Assembly: GCA_910578715.1 (NCBI GenBank)
Contig: CAJTRL010000002.1
Span: 1 to 64,000, forward strand
From: an uncultured Lachnospiraceae bacterium
GTDB taxonomy: Bacteria > Bacillota > Clostridia > Lachnospirales > Lachnospiraceae
Reading direction: 5' to 3'
DNA: 64,000 nucleotides
Each line of letters starts with the position of its first letter. The stretch's first letter is position 1. A model generated the notes under the pieces. That model was not told where the DNA came from. It did no database searches and was given only the letters and a program-made list of their open reading frames with translations. Below, piece by piece: positions 60,798-64,000 of this stretch. The translations under genes and the position numbers were made by a program.

Positions 60798-61946
60798 TTA
60801 TTCATTACCTTTGGCAATTCTAATCCAGACATCACCGTTTTGGGAACGAATAAAATTTTGAGCTGTATTCGTATAACCAAGCAAGCGTTTTTTTCGATTT
60901 TTTGTTATATCTATTTCAATTTCTGTAGCTTGTAAATCATTGAAAGAATAGCAGCGGCGTTGGCCTAAACGAGTATTACATGTTGCATGTCCCCAGGATA
61001 CTTGTGTTGGAATATTTTCCAATGATGAATAACATAATGGAACCATATGAAATAGATTGACTTTGGTTGAGCGGGTTGAACCAGCTTGGTCGGTAGAGTT
61101 TTCCAGGCCTTCCTCATCGTCAAAAGAAATCATTTCATTAAGCTCGCTATACAAAATAGTTTTCTGACATAGAGGACAAGTAGTCTTTCCATTATGTAAA
61201 ATATAATCGTTCTCATAATGTAGTGAATTTAATAAGTTATGCTTATTTAGTATGGCTTGCAAGTGCTCAAAATCGGACTCGTTATATGGGGAGTTTTCTG
61301 TTTTTATTATTAACCATGCTAATACGGCCTGGCATAAGAAATTGGTATTTGCATCAGCGTATTCAGGCGCGAATATGCCTTGAGCAGGACCCTCAAATTT
61401 GTTTTGTTTTTTATTTGTGCCACTATTGGATATTCTTAGTAAATAGTGACCGCAATCTATAATATCCCCGCGTCTGTCATTGGATGGTATACAATAGGAT
61501 TTCTTTTTTCTGTCATATTTCAAGACAGAACGAATTTTCCAATCGGGAAAAGGTGGAAAATTATCCCAATCTTCGTATGTTCTGTATAATATGAAGGCGT
61601 TTTCGCCAACTATTACAGAGGTGTTATTTGCAAAAATGTTTTTAACAACATGCATGGCTGAAAAATACTGTGATGGGAAAAGACGAATAACATATCCATC
61701 TTTATAATTATCGAGATTAACTTCAGATAATTTTTCATAAGGTATAATTACTTTGCTGTTTCGGGTTACATGATTCTGATAACCGCCCTTTGCGCCGCCG
61801 CGCGGGGTACAATATCCGGCTTTTTGTATTTTATTTATATCGTCTGATTTAAAAGAATCTTCCCAGGCTTGTTTGAACACAAACCGATGTTTGCCTTTGT
61901 GATGTGCTGGTAGATTACAATTTGGATTATCACATAAGGTTACCAA
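60798..61946 (-). CDS. HNH restriction endonuclease, probably BstXI-like
   Basis: A 382-residue protein. It starts with a Cys/His cluster (LCDNPNCNLPAHHKGKH) and ends with an HNH-type nuclease domain: CPLC, then the FHMVPL His, and SWGHATCNTRLGQRR with the Asn/His pair. TTG 61946 is the start (AAGGAG eight bases upstream); a longer reading upstream has no ribosome site. It is convergent with an M-S pair and there is no HsdR helicase, the layout known for the BstXI restriction system. The BstXI link rests on organisation and my recollection of the family, so it needs a search. Confidence 0.72.
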   Translation of the reverse strand: MVTLCDNPNCNLPAHHKGKHRFVFKQAWEDSFKSDDINKIQKAGYCTPRGGAKGGYQNHVTRNSKVIIPYEKLSEVNLDNYKDGYVIRLFPSQYFSAMHVVKNIFANNTSVIVGENAFILYRTYEDWDNFPPFPDWKIRSVLKYDRKKKSYCIPSNDRRGDIIDCGHYLLRISNSGTNKKQNKFEGPAQGIFAPEYADANTNFLCQAVLAWLIIKTENSPYNESDFEHLQAILNKHNLLNSLHYENDYILHNGKTTCPLCQKTILYSELNEMISFDDEEGLENSTDQAGSTRSTKVNLFHMVPLCYSSLENIPTQVSWGHATCNTRLGQRRCYSFNDLQATEIEIDITKNRKKRLLGYTNTAQNFIRSQNGDVWIRIAKGNE

Positions 61947-62068
61947 CTGAATCACTCCTTTTCTTGTGGGTATATTTATAGATATTCTACCAGAAAAATA
62001 AGAAAAAAGATATTTTTTTCTTATTTGAGCAGGGAGGAAAAACACCACAAATCCCCACGCGAAAACCA

Positions 62069-62097
62069 TTGCAAAAACAACACCTCTATGATACAAT
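62069..62097 (+). promoter_or_regulatory. Promoter of the thiolase operon
   Basis: TTGCAA at 62069-62074, a 17-base spacer and TGATACAAT (TACAAT at 62092-62097), an extended -10. ATG lies 84 bases downstream. Confidence 0.72.
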
Positions 62098-62181
62098 AGT
62101 GGCAATGGGCAATGATAAAAAAATAACAATCATCCCGAAAGCCCGAAACACAGGCATTTATAGTAAATGGAGGAAAGAGAA

Positions 62182-63366
62182 ATGGCAAAAAAAGTTGTTT
62201 TGGCAGGCGCATGTCGTACTGCAATCGGTACAATGGGCGGAGCACTGAGCACGACTCCCGCACCGGTTCTTGGTTCTATCGTGATTAAAGAAGCATTAAA
62301 CAGAGCAGGCGTTCCGGCGGATGCCGTAGACCATGTATATATGGGATGCGTTATTCAGGCGGGACTTGGACAGAACGTGGCGCGTCAGGCATCCATCAAA
62401 GCCGGTCTGCCGGTGACAACACCCGCCGTTACTGTCAATGTTGTATGCGGTTCCGGTCTGAACTGCGTCAATATGGCGGCGCAGATGATTATTGCCGGAG
62501 ATGCCGACATCGTTGTAGCGGGCGGTATGGAAAATATGTCTATGGCTCCTTATGCGGCAATGCAGGGCCGTTACGGTTACAGAATGAACAATGCGACGCT
62601 GGTTGACACAATGGTAAACGACGCGTTATGGGATGTTTTCAATAATTATCATATGGGTATTACGGCGGAGAACGTTGCGGAGCAGTACGGTCTGACGAGA
62701 GAGCAGCTCGACGAGTTCGCGGCGTGGTCACAGCAGAAATGTGAAAAAGCGAGAGCGGAAGGTAAATTCAAAGACGAAATCGTTCCGGTAGAAGTAAAGA
62801 AGAAAAAAGAAACAATCATTGTAGATACGGACGAAGGCCCGCGCGCAGGCGTTACCAAAGAGAGCATTTCCAAGCTCCGTCCCGCATTCAAACCGGACGG
62901 CGGCCTTGTGACGGCGGCAAATGCTTCCGGTATCAATGATGGTGCAGCGGCAATCGTAGTTATGAGCGAAGAAAAGGCCAAAGAACTGGGCGTAAAACCG
63001 ATGGCGACTTTCGTTGCGGGCGCGCTCGGCGGCGTTGACCCTTCCATCATGGGCGTGGGTCCTGTTCCGGCAACCAGAAAAGCAATGGAAAAAGCCGGCA
63101 TGAAGATTGATGATTTTGATTTGATTGAGGCGAATGAGGCTTTTGCGGCACAGTCCCTTGCGGTACAGAAAGACTTAGGCTTTAGCAACGACGTGCTGAA
63201 TGTAAACGGCGGCGCAATTGCGCTCGGCCATCCGGTAGGTGCATCGGGATGCCGTATTCTTGTAACACTGCTTTACGAGATGGAGAAACGCGATGCGAAG
63301 AAGGGCCTTGCAACACTGTGTATCGGCGGTGGCATGGGCTGTGCAACCATCGTTACAAGAGAGTAG
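62182..63366 (+). CDS. thlA: Acetyl-CoA acetyltransferase (thiolase)
   Basis: A 394-residue biosynthetic thiolase that condenses two acetyl-CoA into acetoacetyl-CoA. The acylated Cys89 (VVCGSGLN), His in GHPVGASG and the second active-site Cys in CIGGGMGC are present. ATG 62182 follows TGGAGGAA. With a crotonase next, it probably opens the butyrate or butanol operon (thl-crt-hbd-bcd-etf order in relatives). A family B repeat begins exactly at its stop codon. Confidence 0.94.
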   Translation: MAKKVVLAGACRTAIGTMGGALSTTPAPVLGSIVIKEALNRAGVPADAVDHVYMGCVIQAGLGQNVARQASIKAGLPVTTPAVTVNVVCGSGLNCVNMAAQMIIAGDADIVVAGGMENMSMAPYAAMQGRYGYRMNNATLVDTMVNDALWDVFNNYHMGITAENVAEQYGLTREQLDEFAAWSQQKCEKARAEGKFKDEIVPVEVKKKKETIIVDTDEGPRAGVTKESISKLRPAFKPDGGLVTAANASGINDGAAAIVVMSEEKAKELGVKPMATFVAGALGGVDPSIMGVGPVPATRKAMEKAGMKIDDFDLIEANEAFAAQSLAVQKDLGFSNDVLNVNGGAIALGHPVGASGCRILVTLLYEMEKRDAKKGLATLCIGGGMGCATIVTRE

Positions 63367-63450
63367 GTTGAAAAATCAAAGATTTTTCAAAGCCGAATTT
63401 ATTCGGCAAGCGAATATTGTGCCTTTCAGGCCCAAATATCGCGGGTTGAG
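63364..63450 (+). repeat. Repeat family B, copy between thiolase and crotonase genes
   Basis: TTGAAAAATCAAAGATTTTTCAA hairpin region, an extra GCCGAATTTATTCGGC hairpin, then GTGCCTTTCAGGCCCAAATA and TCGCGGGTTGAG. It starts at the thiolase stop (TAG is shared) and would be in the operon transcript. Confidence 0.8.
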
Positions 63451-63482
63451 AGAAAGCATGGCTATGATATGGAGGGACAACA

Positions 63483-64000
63483 ATGGAATTTGTATTATAT
63501 GAAGTAAAAGGACAGGTCGGCATCATCACCATCAGCCGTGAAAAAGCGCTGAACGCTTTAAACTCCGCGGTTCTCGATGAACTGGATAAGACGCTTGATG
63601 CGGTTGATTTGGATACTGTGAGATGCCTGATTTTGACCGGAGCGGGACAGAAATCTTTTGTTGCGGGTGCAGATATCGGTGAGATGAGTACGCTGACGAA
63701 AGCGGAGGGCGAGGCGTTCGGTAAAAAAGGAAACGATGTTTTCCGGAAGCTGGAAGTTTTCCCGATTCCCGTAATTGCGGCGGTAAACGGTTTTGCACTG
63801 GGCGGCGGCTGTGAGATTTCCATGAGCTGTGATATCCGAATCTGTTCCGATAACGCGGTATTCGGACAGCCGGAAGTCGGACTTGGTATCACTCCCGGTT
63901 TTGGTGGCACACAGAGACTGGCGAGACTGGTAGGCCCCGGCATAGCAAAACAGATGATTTATACGGCAAGAAATATTAAGGCCGACGAGGCTTTGAGAAT
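63483..64000 (+). CDS. crt: Enoyl-CoA hydratase/crotonase (incomplete at window end)
   Basis: The first 172 residues of a crotonase: GQVGIITISREKALNALNS, the oxyanion-hole motif AGADIGEM, NGFALGGGCEISMSCD and the catalytic-Glu segments with FGQPEVGLGITPGFGGTQRL. GGAGGG precedes ATG 63483. It hydrates crotonyl-CoA or dehydrates 3-hydroxybutyryl-CoA in the butyrate pathway. The stop lies beyond the window. Confidence 0.93.
   Translation, partial: MEFVLYEVKGQVGIITISREKALNALNSAVLDELDKTLDAVDLDTVRCLILTGAGQKSFVAGADIGEMSTLTKAEGEAFGKKGNDVFRKLEVFPIPVIAAVNGFALGGGCEISMSCDIRICSDNAVFGQPEVGLGITPGFGGTQRLARLVGPGIAKQMIYTARNIKADEALR

Noticed and set aside
60744..60935. Small plus-strand frame between hsdS and the HNH gene
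   Set aside because: It overlaps the bidirectional terminator and the antisense end of the nuclease gene; no ribosome site.
63366..63502. Small gene between thiolase and crotonase
   Set aside because: The frame is repeat B read through (the LKNQRFF-type peptide) and the same frame appears before hsdM; it is better explained as a repeat.

Overview
The window looks like a stretch of chromosome from an anaerobic gut Firmicute of the Lachnospiraceae type. The basis is AGGAGG-type ribosome sites, TTGACA/TATAAT promoters, long-form HPF, DUF3781, NlpC/P60 and M23 wall hydrolases, a glycyl-radical microcompartment for propanediol, and the start of a thiolase-crotonase (butyrate-type) operon at the right edge. 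The genus cannot be named from the sequence alone. No tRNA, rRNA or CRISPR array was seen.

Region 1 (1-19270) is sugar catabolism. L-fucose isomerase is followed by a LacI-type regulator, a lipoprotein, an FGGY kinase, a GatD-like dehydrogenase, an aldo/keto reductase, GatZ and GatY aldolase subunits, and a ribose-type ABC importer (permease, ATPase, permease, binding protein). Next come a FucU mutarotase, an unknown helical protein and a rhamnulokinase-family kinase that probably acts as L-fuculokinase. Two near-identical LacI-type operators just downstream of good promoters (before the FGGY kinase and before gatY) tie the gat-like genes to one regulator.

Region 2 (19350-27200) is mixed: a ParA-like ATPase with a Lys/Ala-rich partner, DUF3781, an iron-type alcohol dehydrogenase, an AraC regulator, a PHP phosphoesterase, an XRE regulator, an S51 peptidase and a polytopic membrane protein.

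Region 3 (27747-41777) is a bacterial microcompartment operon for fuculose-1-phosphate and propanediol. It encodes PduU, PduV, fuculose-1-P aldolase, a GlcG/HbpS protein, PduP, a zinc alcohol dehydrogenase, four BMC-H proteins, PduL, PduN, PduS, PduT, a DeoR regulator, a B12-independent propanediol dehydratase and its activase. Together with FucI, FucU and the kinase of region 1 it would convert L-fucose to DHAP and lactaldehyde, and then to propanediol, propionyl-CoA, propionyl-phosphate and propanol. Five cargo proteins carry similar amphipathic end helices. Many intercistronic hairpins sit between the genes.

Region 4 (41840-62000) holds an SDR, a thioredoxin-reductase-like protein, wall hydrolases, HPF, cell-envelope glycosyltransferase-type genes containing minisatellites, an ECF sigma/ABC operon, and two different restriction-modification modules. 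Each module joins type I-like M and S subunits to a stand-alone nuclease that is convergent to the S gene: one nuclease is PD-(D/E)XK plus SAP-like, the other HNH and probably BstXI-like. Region 5 (62069-64000) is thiolase and a crotonase cut by the window edge.

Three interspersed structured repeat families (called A, B and C here) and one solitary, roughly 308-base fold-back element occupy many of the gaps. Families A and C have conserved cores but copy-specific, mutually complementary arms.
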